From Cryobacterium sp. Y57 (GTDB taxonomy: Bacteria; Actinomycetota; Actinomycetes; Actinomycetales; Microbacteriaceae): a stretch of 64,000 nucleotides of DNA. Where the stretch lies: positions 1 through 64,000 of the forward strand of contig NZ_PJJL01000071.1 of assembly GCF_002929505.1 (NCBI RefSeq). Direction: 5' to 3'. The notes under the pieces were generated by a model. It worked only from the letters and a program-made list of their open reading frames with translations, was not told where the DNA came from and did not search any database. The position numbers and the translations under genes were made by a program. Position 1 is the first letter of the stretch. Every line of letters starts with the position of its first letter. Shown piece after piece: positions 17,028-25,282 of the stretch.

Positions 17028-18014
17028 TTAGCTGGGAGTTCGGGCCTCTTCTGCGGCTTGTGTGTGGGGTCGCGTTACTGGGGAGTGATGGGTTGGTCGG
17101 AGTCGTCCTTGTCCGACCAGGATGGCGATGATGATGATGATTCCGCCGACGATTTGATTCCAGATAATCGTCTCGCCGAGAATCAGCGTTCCGAGGATGA
17201 TGCCAGTGATCGGGGTGAGGTAGGTGACTGTGGAGGCGTTGGTGGCGCCCCAGGCATTGATGACGTTGGTATACCAGACGTAGGCAATACCGGTTCCGAT
17301 GCCACCGAGAACGACCACGCTCACAACGATTCCGGGAGTGAGAGAGACAGGACTCATACCGATAAACGGCGTGAGCAGCAGGATTATTACCGCTCCTGCT
17401 CCGATCTGCGAGGCGGAGACGGTGATAGCGTCGTAGTCGTATTTACGCAGGAATCGGCGTGTGTAGGTGAAGCCGAGGCCGTAGCAGGTTGTCCCTCCCA
17501 AGCAGGCTAGCTGCGCCCAGAAAAACATGCCGTTGGTTGTGTCAGCAATGGTGTCCCACGGGGCCGCGACCACGATGACACCACCCGCGGCGACAAACAG
17601 TCCTGTCATCTTGATCTTGGTGAGCCGTTCGTCAGGAAGGATCGCCAATGCTACGAGCATCGTGGCGATCGGGGTGGTTGCGTTGTAGATGCTCGATAGC
17701 CCTGACGGCAGGTATTGAGCGGCCCAGGAGAACAGAAGGAATGGGGCGACGCACATGATCGCTCCGATCGCGGTCAGATGGCTCCACACGCGGATGCCGC
17801 GGGGCCAACGTCGCCGTGTGACGAGCATGATCAGGGCAAGTACGACAGCCCCACAGAACAGTCGGCCGAGTACGACTTGGGCGGTGGAGAGACCGTCCAC
17901 GGCGACCTTGATGAAGAGAAAGCTCGCCCCCCAGACCGCCGCGGCTCCCAGAAATTGAGCACCGATGGCGACTCCCCCTCTGTCCAGTGACACCGAACGC
18001 CTCGTGATTTCCAT
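17028..18014 (-). CDS. EamA family (DMT) transporter
   Basis: This 328-residue protein has ten hydrophobic segments in two EamA repeats, with typical features such as AAVWGASFLFIKVAVDGL at the start, SSIYNATTPIATMLVA at the end of repeat one and NASTVTYLTPITGIILG in repeat two. Family members export amino acids or other metabolites. A GAAGGGG ribosome site precedes ATG 18014. It is divergent from a LysR gene with a strong palindrome between them, so the LysR protein probably controls it. Confidence 0.92.
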   Translation of the reverse strand: MEITRRSVSLDRGGVAIGAQFLGAAAVWGASFLFIKVAVDGLSTAQVVLGRLFCGAVVLALIMLVTRRRWPRGIRVWSHLTAIGAIMCVAPFLLFSWAAQYLPSGLSSIYNATTPIATMLVALAILPDERLTKIKMTGLFVAAGGVIVVAAPWDTIADTTNGMFFWAQLACLGGTTCYGLGFTYTRRFLRKYDYDAITVSASQIGAGAVIILLLTPFIGMSPVSLTPGIVVSVVVLGGIGTGIAYVWYTNVINAWGATNASTVTYLTPITGIILGTLILGETIIWNQIVGGIIIIIAILVGQGRLRPTHHSPVTRPHTQAAEEARTPS

Positions 18015-18060
18015 GTTTCCCCTTCGTCCTGTTCAGTCTCAACTATGCTCAGGGCATGAA

Positions 18061-18074
18061 TCAAATGCATTTGA
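18061..18074. promoter_or_regulatory. LysR-type operator palindrome
   Basis: TCAAATGCATTTGA is a perfect 14-base palindrome in the 88-base divergent region between the EamA and LysR genes. A second, looser TCA-rich site follows at about 18085-18100 (atgagtcaagttgat). Paired sites of this kind are usual for LysR regulators. Confidence 0.55.
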
Positions 18075-18102
18075 GTCATCCGATCATGAGTCAAGTTGAT
18101 CT

Positions 18103-18981
18103 ATGTCTGTGACGTTGCGGCAGTTGGAGGTTCTCGTTGCAGTGGTGGATGAGGGAGGTTTTGGAGCTGCCGCTGACGCGTTGAAGATGAGCCAGTCGGC
18201 CGTGTCGCATTCGCTCGCCACGCTGGAGTCAGCGGCGGGCGCACCTCTCATCACCCGAACGCCGACAATCGCATCGACAGATCTAGGTAAGGCGATTCTC
18301 GCCCATGCCCGCAGCGTTCTTGCCAGCGCGCGAGCTCTCGACGCAACCATCCTCGGTCATCGCGGCGCAGTCGCTGTGGGCACCATCCGCCTCGCCGCTG
18401 GTGTGACGGCATCGCATCGGCTTGTCCCCGAGCTCCTCACCCGGTGGCGTGCGGAACTTCCCGGACTCGACGTGCGCCTGTTCGAGGGCAGCGACGACGA
18501 ACTCGAGGATTGGCTCGAGTCTGGAGCGGTAGATGCTGCCGTCCTGGTTGACTCTGACCCGTTACCTCACGGCGCTGTGATTCTCGCCCGCGACGACTTC
18601 CGTGCAGTCCTACGTTCCGACCATCCACTCGCCCATGAGACACGCATCAACCTCGCCGACCTCGCTGAAGACCCCCTTCTCACCTCGACAAGCGGTTGTG
18701 AACCTCAGATCACCACCCTGCACGCCATGGCCGGATCCAACTACGCACCAGCACAAAGAGTGCATGAAACCAGCACTCTACTAGGCATGATCTCCGCTGG
18801 ACTCGGAGTGGCGATCATGCCAGCACTGGCACTGACAATGCTCCCCGAAAACCTCGTGATGATCGAGCTCGAACAATACCTCGAACGCACCCTCGTCTTT
18901 ACAGGACCAGCGGAGCGTCCGTGGCACCCGAGCGTTGAACGTATGCGTGATATCGCCGAAACTCCAACGGCAGCACTCTAA
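18103..18981 (+). CDS. LysR family transcriptional regulator
   Basis: The 292 residues contain an N-terminal winged helix-turn-helix (TLRQLEVLVAVVDEGGFGAA through SQSAVSHSLATLE) and a periplasmic-binding-protein-like effector domain from about residue 90 (GTIRLAAGVTASHRLVPELL). It binds DNA as a tetramer and responds to a small molecule, probably the substrate or precursor of the divergent EamA exporter. The start ATG 18103 fits the family length. Confidence 0.93.
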   Translation: MSVTLRQLEVLVAVVDEGGFGAAADALKMSQSAVSHSLATLESAAGAPLITRTPTIASTDLGKAILAHARSVLASARALDATILGHRGAVAVGTIRLAAGVTASHRLVPELLTRWRAELPGLDVRLFEGSDDELEDWLESGAVDAAVLVDSDPLPHGAVILARDDFRAVLRSDHPLAHETRINLADLAEDPLLTSTSGCEPQITTLHAMAGSNYAPAQRVHETSTLLGMISAGLGVAIMPALALTMLPENLVMIELEQYLERTLVFTGPAERPWHPSVERMRDIAETPTAAL

Positions 18982-19081
18982 GCCCGGCCGTTTCGGCGTG
19001 CGCAACGGTCAATCGAGCAAGATGCGAAACGCTCAGGGTGTCCGTCCCGTTTGACCTTCGGCTTACGGGCGCCTAAGACCG

Positions 19082-19087
19082 TATTCT
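19082..19087 (+). promoter_or_regulatory. -10 box of leaderless DUF2283 transcript
   Basis: TATTCT ends six bases before the GTG at 19094, which indicates a leaderless transcript and supports that start. Confidence 0.45.
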
Positions 19088-19093
19088 TGCGCC

Positions 19094-19327
19094 GTGAAGA
19101 AATTGCGGCGAGGCACCTATGACCGGTCTGCGGATGCGGCTTATTTCAACATTTCACCTCGGATAAACGCCGGGGAGGCCGTTCGGCAGGACGTTCACGA
19201 AATCGACGGCCGTGGCGAAGTCATTCTCGACTTCGATGAAGACGGCAAGCTTTTGGGGGTCGAGATCCTCGGTGCCAAGTCTCTGCTGCGCCCTTCCACC
19301 CTGAAACAAGCCAAGCGAATCGGCTGA
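19094..19327 (+). CDS. DUF2283 domain protein
   Basis: The 77 residues form one DUF2283 domain: YDRSADAAYFNIS at the start, a middle strand with DGRGEVILDFDEDGKLLGVE, and a short tail. The family is small, widespread and without a firmly assigned function; it is often found near toxin-antitoxin or mobile genes. The GTG start is supported by a -10 box six bases upstream. A 24-base sequence resembling one at 10094-10117 precedes the gene (19044-19067). Confidence 0.85.
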   Translation: MKKLRRGTYDRSADAAYFNISPRINAGEAVRQDVHEIDGRGEVILDFDEDGKLLGVEILGAKSLLRPSTLKQAKRIG

Positions 19328-19385
19328 CCCAGTGGCGCTCCGGTCCTATGGCCGTTCGTTTCGCGGTCCGTGGGTGCACTCAGCC

Positions 19386-19793
19386 CTAGACCGTTTCACT
19401 GGGACTTTCCCGGCGTCTCTCTGCATTCAGAAGGACTCGCCGACGGTTGCTCCCCTGGACCAGCAAGAAGCCAGCCGCGAGAACGGAAGCTGCTGAAGTG
19501 GCGAACATAGCCGTCAACACAACATCGGGTTTCAAGGTCATGGCCCGCCCGGTCATGGACGTAAATTCGCACTGCAGTCCCAGAGGGATCAACGTGATCC
19601 GGCCAACGATCGGCTCGTTGGGATCGACGCTCTCGCGCGACGCCGGGAGTGCGTCCACAACGCACGAATAGCTTGGATCTCGAACCGTGTATATCGCCGC
19701 CGCAGGCGGCAATGCCATGAAGATAGCCAGCCCGCACAACGCAGTAGCCGCCCATCCTCTCGTCCCCATTAGGCCATGCAACCACATTCCCAT
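19386..19793 (-). CDS. Hypothetical membrane protein
   Basis: This protein of 135 residues is not recognised. It has an N-terminal hydrophobic segment (WAATALCGLAIFMALPPAAA), a polar middle of about 65 residues with two Cys (SYSCVV and LQCEFTS) likely outside the cell, and a second hydrophobic segment (FATSAASVLAAGFLLVQG) followed by a basic tail. This gives two helices with an external loop that could be disulphide-linked. ATG 19793 follows a purine-rich AAGGAGAGGAG. The frame is open further upstream, but that sequence does not look coding. Confidence 0.55.
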   Translation of the reverse strand: MGMWLHGLMGTRGWAATALCGLAIFMALPPAAAIYTVRDPSYSCVVDALPASRESVDPNEPIVGRITLIPLGLQCEFTSMTGRAMTLKPDVVLTAMFATSAASVLAAGFLLVQGSNRRRVLLNAERRRESPSETV

Positions 19794-19879
19794 GAGCTTG
19801 CCGGGACTCCTCTCCTTGAGTCGTGGGAAGTGACCGCACGGGGTTCGGCTTGGGGCGCCTCCTTTGTTATCGTGGGCGA

Positions 19880-20248
19880 ATGGTTGAAGAGTGGGTCGTT
19901 GCTGCCGTTCTCGGTGCAGAACGAAGACTGTTGGACCCCGCAGTGCGCACGAACAATATTTCAGTGGAAAACCTCCTCGATCCGGCGTTCGTCGAGATCG
20001 GCCAGTCAGGTCGGTTATGGTCACGCGAAGCGATGATATGCGCGCTTCGTGAACCCCGGATGTCGTCTGGTCTCGGCCACGCCAAGTTAGCAGCGGTGCA
20101 CGTTGAGGGAGTCGGCCCGGACCTTTACTTGCTCACGTACGTACTCGAATTGCAGGCGGGCTCAACCCGCCGATCGTCAATCTGGAGACTCGATGGGCAA
20201 GGACCCAGGATCGTCTTCCATCGGGGAACTCGAATCGACAGTCCGTAG
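19880..20248 (+). CDS. NTF2-like / DUF4440 family protein
   Basis: The 122 residues fit the cone-shaped NTF2-like fold of DUF4440 proteins: an N-terminal helix (VVAAVLGAERRLLDPAVR), a FVEIGQSGRLWSREAMICAL block and three C-terminal strands ending in SSIWRLDGQGPRIVFHRGT. Members include small enzymes and ligand-binding proteins, so function is open. Its stop codon lies inside a stable hairpin (20241-20266). Confidence 0.75.
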   Translation: MVEEWVVAAVLGAERRLLDPAVRTNNISVENLLDPAFVEIGQSGRLWSREAMICALREPRMSSGLGHAKLAAVHVEGVGPDLYLLTYVLELQAGSTRRSSIWRLDGQGPRIVFHRGTRIDSP

Positions 20249-20266
20249 GGGGTTCCCCTTGCGGAC
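20241..20266. terminator. Hairpin at gene end (repeat copy 2)
   Basis: GTCCG pairs with CGGAC around an inner GGGG-GTT-CCCC stem. The hairpin includes the stop codon of the NTF2-like gene and lies before the end of the convergent LuxR gene, so it may end transcription. It shares its core with the hairpin at 14814-14836 and the motif at 26968-26984. Confidence 0.5.
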
Positions 20267-20346
20267 GTCCCGTCTATCGCGAACATTGCGTTCCACTGCA
20301 GACCGGGGCGGCCGTGGGACAGAATTGGAATGTCGATGCCCCGCGA

Positions 20347-21222
20347 TCAGCGCAGTAGCCTGCTTTGGTAGGCGTGAGCGACGATTTGTGCCCGGGAAGT
20401 GAATCCGAGTTTGGTGAGGATACTGCTGAGGTGAGTTTTGACCGTTGACTGGCCGATGTGAGCGCTGTGGGCGATGTCGTTGTTGCTCAGCCCGCGGGCG
20501 GCCAGGAGGAATATTTCCCGTTCGCGTGACGATAGGGCGGCGATCGACTTCCAACTAGCGGAATCTGGGTGCGGGCGATCGGGATCAGGGGCGTAGATCT
20601 GTGTATCGGTCGCGGCCGCGCTCGTGGGAAGTTCGCTGGATGATTCCTGTTCGGGGCGCATGGCTGGCACTCGAAGTCGCGATCCGATATGCCAGGCACC
20701 CAGCGTCAGCAGAATGCCCACCACCGACCAGGTGACGAATCCTTGAACGACTTCGATGCTGGCCGCTTCTTTGCCGTTGATGGTGCCCCACACGCCGGAC
20801 ATCGACAGGAACGGAACGTTCAGTAACGCGCTCACGGCAACGCTGCAAACGATCGACAGGCCCAACAATACCCGGCGTGTGTTGACCCGGCTAAAGGCGC
20901 TGATGCCAACAACAAGAAGAACAAGGACGAGATAGGCAACCCAGCTGACTTGGCTGAAGCGCGCCGGCCAAAACAAGAGTTGCAAGACCAGCAAGCCCCC
21001 AGTCAATGACAGCGCGGTGCCGGGTCGATCCCGGCAGAGCGCGATGGCCAGTCCGAACCCCGCCGCAATCAAAACCGCGTACGGATTCGTCAGGAACGTA
21101 TCCGTTCGCGACGGCACGTACCCGACAATGCGGTTTGACGACTGCACAAACCACGCAGTGAAGAACAACGCCCCGAGCGCTGGCTCACGGAAACGGACCA
21201 ACTGTGCACGAATCTTCGTCAT
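20347..21222 (-). CDS. LuxR family regulator with membrane N-terminus
   Basis: The 291-residue protein begins with about six hydrophobic segments (residues 15-190), then a polar linker and a C-terminal LuxR helix-turn-helix (LSSREREIFLLAARGLSNND, then STVKTHLSSILTKLGF). It has no receiver domain, so it is a one-component, membrane-tethered DNA-binding regulator that may sense the membrane directly. No partner kinase is next to it. ATG 21222 fits the first membrane segment. Confidence 0.85.
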   Translation of the reverse strand: MTKIRAQLVRFREPALGALFFTAWFVQSSNRIVGYVPSRTDTFLTNPYAVLIAAGFGLAIALCRDRPGTALSLTGGLLVLQLLFWPARFSQVSWVAYLVLVLLVVGISAFSRVNTRRVLLGLSIVCSVAVSALLNVPFLSMSGVWGTINGKEAASIEVVQGFVTWSVVGILLTLGAWHIGSRLRVPAMRPEQESSSELPTSAAATDTQIYAPDPDRPHPDSASWKSIAALSSREREIFLLAARGLSNNDIAHSAHIGQSTVKTHLSSILTKLGFTSRAQIVAHAYQSRLLR

Positions 21223-21440
21223 GCCTTGACAGTAGATGCCGCAGTAGCGCTTCGACGCACAGGGGCGAGGCTTTCCTCACTCTGGGAGATGCCTCTCCTC
21301 CTTCTGGGGGATCCCTCTCCGCCGAAGGAACGAGAGACCGAGGCCTTCCCGTCCCACAGGGGGTTCCCGGGAGTGCAGACGCCTGATGTATCACCAGGCC
21401 ACAACCGGTGGCGGCCTCAACTGCGCCTCGTTCCTCTTGG
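21223..21440. other. Spacer with imperfect C+T/G+A-rich repeats
   Basis: This region between two minus-strand genes should hold the promoter of the LuxR-type gene. About 21265-21320 contains imperfect direct repeats of roughly 22 bases (ctttcctcactctgggagat, then ctctcctccttctgggggat), and a GGGGGTTCCCGGG core lies near 21358-21371. Several short stems can form. No coding sequence is supported. Confidence 0.4.
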
Positions 21441-22475
21441 TCAGGGTATGGCGTAAGCGGATCCGGGCGGCACGTGTGGCATGGTGCTGGACATCACCGT
21501 ACCGTCGGTCAACCAGGTTGCCGTCAGATCGAGAAGTACCGGCGGCCCGGTCTCGTCGACGCCGAGAGCGCCCCAAACCACGGTGTTGAGGCGCAGTCCC
21601 TCTTGGGCGATCACGTTGGCTCCCGCGCAGATACTGGACGCGGTCCGGTCGACGTGTTGGATGACGAGACAATATTGACTGGTACCGCGTTGGGCCAGGT
21701 AAATTCCGTAGGTGCCCCGCGGCGGGAGTCCCGCCACCCGTACGGTGTTGTAGGCGGGTCCGAGGTCAGCCAGCTCGCCAGCTTGGGGGTCTGCCGGTTG
21801 GTCGAAGATCGCGGTGATTGCCCTGATAGCGGCCGCGTCCGGCAATGGGGCGGGAGACGAGGCGGCATTCGCGAAAGTCGCCGTGAAGCTGTGCTGCAAG
21901 GCCTGGGCGCCTAAAGTTCCCAGTACCCCGACGGTAATCCCGATGGCCAACACAATTGTGCGCCAACGCACTCGGGACGTTGGCCGAGAGCTATAGATCC
22001 CCGTAGCAGCGGATGAGTCAGTCGGTGCGGGGGGTGAGGGGGAACTCACTCCGGCGGTGAGGTCCTCGTCGACCGGCACCACAGCATCCGTCGATTGGGC
22101 CAGACCGCGACCGAACCGCGTCACCAGCTGATCGACGGCTGCCGCGCGGGCGGCGAGATGGAGCGTGAGCTGCCGCAGCCGGTGCTCACTTGCAGTGGCA
22201 CGCACGATCAATCCCGCCTCTATGCGTTCGACCGGCGGCTCGGGTACTGCCGCCCGTGAGAAGACCGCGGCCTGCAGCTCGATGAGGTACACGGCCGGGT
22301 CTGTATGGCCGATAGGTGTCGGCTGCAATGGATGCGCCGCCCACCAGAGAGCGTCCAACACGTCCTGGGTGTCCCGGCTGGAGCCGTTCAGTTCGGCAAA
22401 TTCTTGGTCGAGTGCCGCATGAAGGGCATCGTCGCGTTCAGCGGCCGCACGCAATTGGAGCGCAAAATTGTCCAT
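21441..22475 (-). CDS. Hypothetical single-span membrane protein
   Basis: The 344-residue protein is not recognised. The first 175 residues are helical and cytoplasmic in character, including AAERDDALHAALDQEFAELN. A single membrane helix follows (TIVLAIGITVGVLGTLGAQA, about 175-195), and the remaining 150 residues are predicted outside, with two Cys (SQYCLVIQ and SSICAG). The layout recalls anti-sigma or signalling proteins with an external sensor, but no family motif is seen. It is followed upstream on the same strand, 22 bases away, by a penicillin-binding protein, so the two are probably one transcript with a cell-envelope role. Confidence 0.65.
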   Translation of the reverse strand: MDNFALQLRAAAERDDALHAALDQEFAELNGSSRDTQDVLDALWWAAHPLQPTPIGHTDPAVYLIELQAAVFSRAAVPEPPVERIEAGLIVRATASEHRLRQLTLHLAARAAAVDQLVTRFGRGLAQSTDAVVPVDEDLTAGVSSPSPPAPTDSSAATGIYSSRPTSRVRWRTIVLAIGITVGVLGTLGAQALQHSFTATFANAASSPAPLPDAAAIRAITAIFDQPADPQAGELADLGPAYNTVRVAGLPPRGTYGIYLAQRGTSQYCLVIQHVDRTASSICAGANVIAQEGLRLNTVVWGALGVDETGPPVLLDLTATWLTDGTVMSSTMPHVPPGSAYAIP

Positions 22476-22497
22476 ACGCCCCGTCGAATTGTCATCC

Positions 22498-24726
22498 TCA
22501 CCCTACCGCGGCTCGACCGCCCAACCTGATGGGTTTGGTCGGCTTGGCGAAGTTGTCTCCGCCGTACTTGGTGTTAGCGACGCTCATCACATCGGGCCAC
22601 ATGCGGTGCCGGGCGGTGGCGGCCTGAAGACCTGAGAAGAACGTGTTGCGTTGGCTGCGGGCGATACCGCTCACATTGACCACCCCGGCGACGGTAGCGA
22701 CCTTGGTACTGGCACCGGTCATCCAGGTGTCTTTGCTTGCGTCGGTGGTTCCGGTCTTGCCGATCATCGGCACCTTCGGAAACGTTGACCTGTTCGACGC
22801 GGTGGCGGTACCCCCGGTCATCACGCGTTGCATGGCATAGATCATGCGAGCGACAACCTCCGGCTTGACGGACTGCGTCACCTTGGATGCGGGAATTGGC
22901 AGTTCGACGCCGTCGGAGCCGATGATCTTGTCGATGGCCACGGCGCTGTGGGTCTCGCCGTTGTTGGCGATGCCAGCGAAGGCGACGGCCATGCTCAACG
23001 GGGCAATCTCGTTGGTACCGAGCACGGAGCTGGCGCCTTGCTGCAGGGCGTTGCCGTCGGCCCGGTGAATACCGAAGGCCTCGGCGGTTTTGCGGATGCC
23101 GCAGAGGTCGAGTTTCTTGGCCATGCCGATGAAGCCGGTGTTGATGGAGCCGAGGGTTGACTGGAGGGCGCTGTAGTTGGTGCCGGACTCATTCGCGTCA
23201 TTGCGCGGGTTGAAGGGTGGCGTGTCGTGGTCCCAGTTTTGCCTGCCGAGGCAGCTGTCCTGAAAGTTGCCCCAGTTCGCCTTGCGGCGTGAGTCGACGC
23301 GCTCATTGAGAGAGTGGCCCTCTTTCAACCACTCGGCGAGGGTGAAGACCTTATACGTCGATCCGGGCTGAAACCCGAGGGAGCCACCGTAGTTCTGGTC
23401 AGTGTTGTAGTTGATGCCCGTGTACTTAGTACCAGACGAGGCCAGCAGGGGGTCCTGGCTGTATTCCTTGTTCTGGGCCATGGTCAACACGCGCCCGGTG
23501 CCGACCTCAACAGTCGTGACGACTGCGCCCACATCCCAGCCGGCGTAGGTCTGCGGCACGTTCTCGGCCAGCGTTTTGACGGCAGCATCCTGCAGCTCGA
23601 GGTCGATACTGGTGTACACGTCGTAGCCGCCCTGGCGAAACGCAGCGAGGCGGGTTTCGGCATCCGCTCCGAAGATCTCATTGTTGAGTAAAACCTTGGT
23701 CACGTAGTCGCAGAAGTACGCGTTCGCGCCGGCCGTCTGGCATCCAGTACTCGGCGCGGTGATGGTCGGTTCGATGACTGAGGCGACGGCAGTGTCGTGC
23801 TCCTCCTGGCTGATGTTCTTGTACTCAAGCATCTCGCCGAGGATGTAGTCGCGGCGCTCTTTGTTGGCCGCATAACCGTTGGCCGTCCCGTTGGTCTCAC
23901 TGTCGGGGCGGTCCAGCTGATACGCCACCGGGTTGTTCACGGTAGCGACCAAGCTCGCGGCCTGCGGCAGGGTGAGGTTCGCCGCGGTGGTGTTGAAGTA
24001 ATAGTTGGCGGCGGATTCGATGCCGTAGACGGTGCCTCCGTAGCCGGCGATGTTGAGATAGCCGCGCAAGATCTCGTCCTTGTCGTAGTTCTTCTCGACA
24101 CCGATCGCGAGGCGCATCTCCTTGAGCTTGCGGTCAACGGTCTCGGTGATCGCGGCCTCATAACAAACGTCCAACTCGGTTTCATCGGAGAGCTCTTCAC
24201 ACTTCTGCACCAACACGTTCTTCACGTACTGCTGGGTGATCGACGAGCCGCCGCCGCCACTGCCCAGGCCCGGGGCAAGCAGGCCAATCGCGGCGCGGGA
24301 GGTGCCCTGCAAGTCGATGCCGCCGTGCTCGTAGAAACGCGGATCTTCACCCGAGATCGCGGCGTTTTTGGCATAGTCGCTGATCTGGTCGAAAGCGACC
24401 TCCACGCGGTTCTGCTGGTAGAACGACGCCAGCAGCACCCGGCTGCCCACCGGGTCTTCGCGGTTGGTCGAGGCCCAAATATTGCTCTTTTGCGATAGCT
24501 GATCGATCGAGAGGTACTCCGGCAGCGTCTCGAAAACGTTGATGGTGTTCGTTACAGCTATGCCGGAAACGGCGACGGCCGGGGTAAGCGCAGCGGCAAC
24601 GAGCACGCCGGCGACGACGCTCAGGCCGATGAAGCCAGCGAGTCCCCCCAGCGCACCGATCGTTGTTCGTTGTTTAGTAGACACTGTGGCGAGACTATCG
24701 GGTACAACAGCAACGCTAGAAAACAT
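22498..24726 (-). CDS. Class A penicillin-binding protein (transglycosylase/transpeptidase)
   Basis: This bifunctional cell-wall synthase of about 742 residues has one membrane helix near residues 25-45, a GT51 glycosyltransferase domain with EDPRFYEHGGID and SSITQQYVKN, and a transpeptidase domain with the active-site SxxK in PGSTYKVF, SxN in SINTGF and KTG in IGKTGTT. It polymerises lipid II and cross-links peptidoglycan outside the cell. ATG 24726 has an AGGG only two bases before it; GTG 24684 is an alternative, and the open frame up to 24888 looks non-coding. It lies in the accessory half near a MurJ-type flippase, so it may be an extra, island-borne copy. Confidence 0.93.
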   Translation of the reverse strand: MFSSVAVVPDSLATVSTKQRTTIGALGGLAGFIGLSVVAGVLVAAALTPAVAVSGIAVTNTINVFETLPEYLSIDQLSQKSNIWASTNREDPVGSRVLLASFYQQNRVEVAFDQISDYAKNAAISGEDPRFYEHGGIDLQGTSRAAIGLLAPGLGSGGGGSSITQQYVKNVLVQKCEELSDETELDVCYEAAITETVDRKLKEMRLAIGVEKNYDKDEILRGYLNIAGYGGTVYGIESAANYYFNTTAANLTLPQAASLVATVNNPVAYQLDRPDSETNGTANGYAANKERRDYILGEMLEYKNISQEEHDTAVASVIEPTITAPSTGCQTAGANAYFCDYVTKVLLNNEIFGADAETRLAAFRQGGYDVYTSIDLELQDAAVKTLAENVPQTYAGWDVGAVVTTVEVGTGRVLTMAQNKEYSQDPLLASSGTKYTGINYNTDQNYGGSLGFQPGSTYKVFTLAEWLKEGHSLNERVDSRRKANWGNFQDSCLGRQNWDHDTPPFNPRNDANESGTNYSALQSTLGSINTGFIGMAKKLDLCGIRKTAEAFGIHRADGNALQQGASSVLGTNEIAPLSMAVAFAGIANNGETHSAVAIDKIIGSDGVELPIPASKVTQSVKPEVVARMIYAMQRVMTGGTATASNRSTFPKVPMIGKTGTTDASKDTWMTGASTKVATVAGVVNVSGIARSQRNTFFSGLQAATARHRMWPDVMSVANTKYGGDNFAKPTKPIRLGGRAAVG

Positions 24727-24855
24727 TCCCTGTGCTCGCGAATGGGAAGCATGTGCAACTGCGCAGGACCACGTCGAGGCCCCATCGAGCTGACAGTAAA
24801 ATCTGGCAAGGACCGCAAAAACCATGCATACCGCGGAGCGAGACTTTTGCTTGTC

Positions 24856-25065
24856 GTGAGCCGAGTCCTCCTGTGCTGTTTCATTCACGGTGATCCGGAC
24901 CGATATCTCCGGATCACCAGCGGGCCCGTCCCGTTCAGCAACTTCGGTATCGGACCTTTCCAGCTCTATTTATACGCCGGTCTGGTCATTTCAGGCAGCC
25001 TTCTTATTACGACCGTCTTGGTCGCCAAGAGACGCCGACGCGTCCTGCAACCGCCTCCGCGCTAA
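24856..25065 (+). CDS. Possible small membrane protein
   Basis: A 69-codon ORF from GTG 24856 ends in a hydrophobic helix (LYLYAGLVISGSLLITTVLV) and a basic tail AKRRRRV, a pattern of a real membrane anchor. The N-terminal half has no recognised feature and the start is uncertain. It lies in the divergent region between the penicillin-binding protein and the flippase gene. Confidence 0.35.
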   Translation: MSRVLLCCFIHGDPDRYLRITSGPVPFSNFGIGPFQLYLYAGLVISGSLLITTVLVAKRRRRVLQPPPR

Positions 25066-25282
25066 CGGTCGCAGTTTCGGCCGCGCCTACAACAGCACGA
25101 CACGAAATGAACTAACCAAAGTCAGCCACGGTCCGGCGGCCATCAGCGAAAGGCCCGAAGTTCGAGTGTCCCGTATGGCGTTCCCCCGAGAAGCAGTTCA
25201 AAACGGAGTTCGGGCAAGTGCGGCAGTGTGGCACTGGACCCGAGTTGTGGGAATGTTGACCAATGGGGGAATCTAGTGCTGG
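25066..25282. other. Promoter region of MurJ-type gene
   Basis: There is no gene in these 217 bases. A TTGACC at about 25257 may be the -35 element of the flippase gene. No clear ribosome site precedes its GTG start. Confidence 0.35.

Noticed and set aside
24727-24888. N-terminal extension of the penicillin-binding protein
   Set aside because: The extra codons precede the start near the membrane helix, do not resemble the family and overlap the promoter region.
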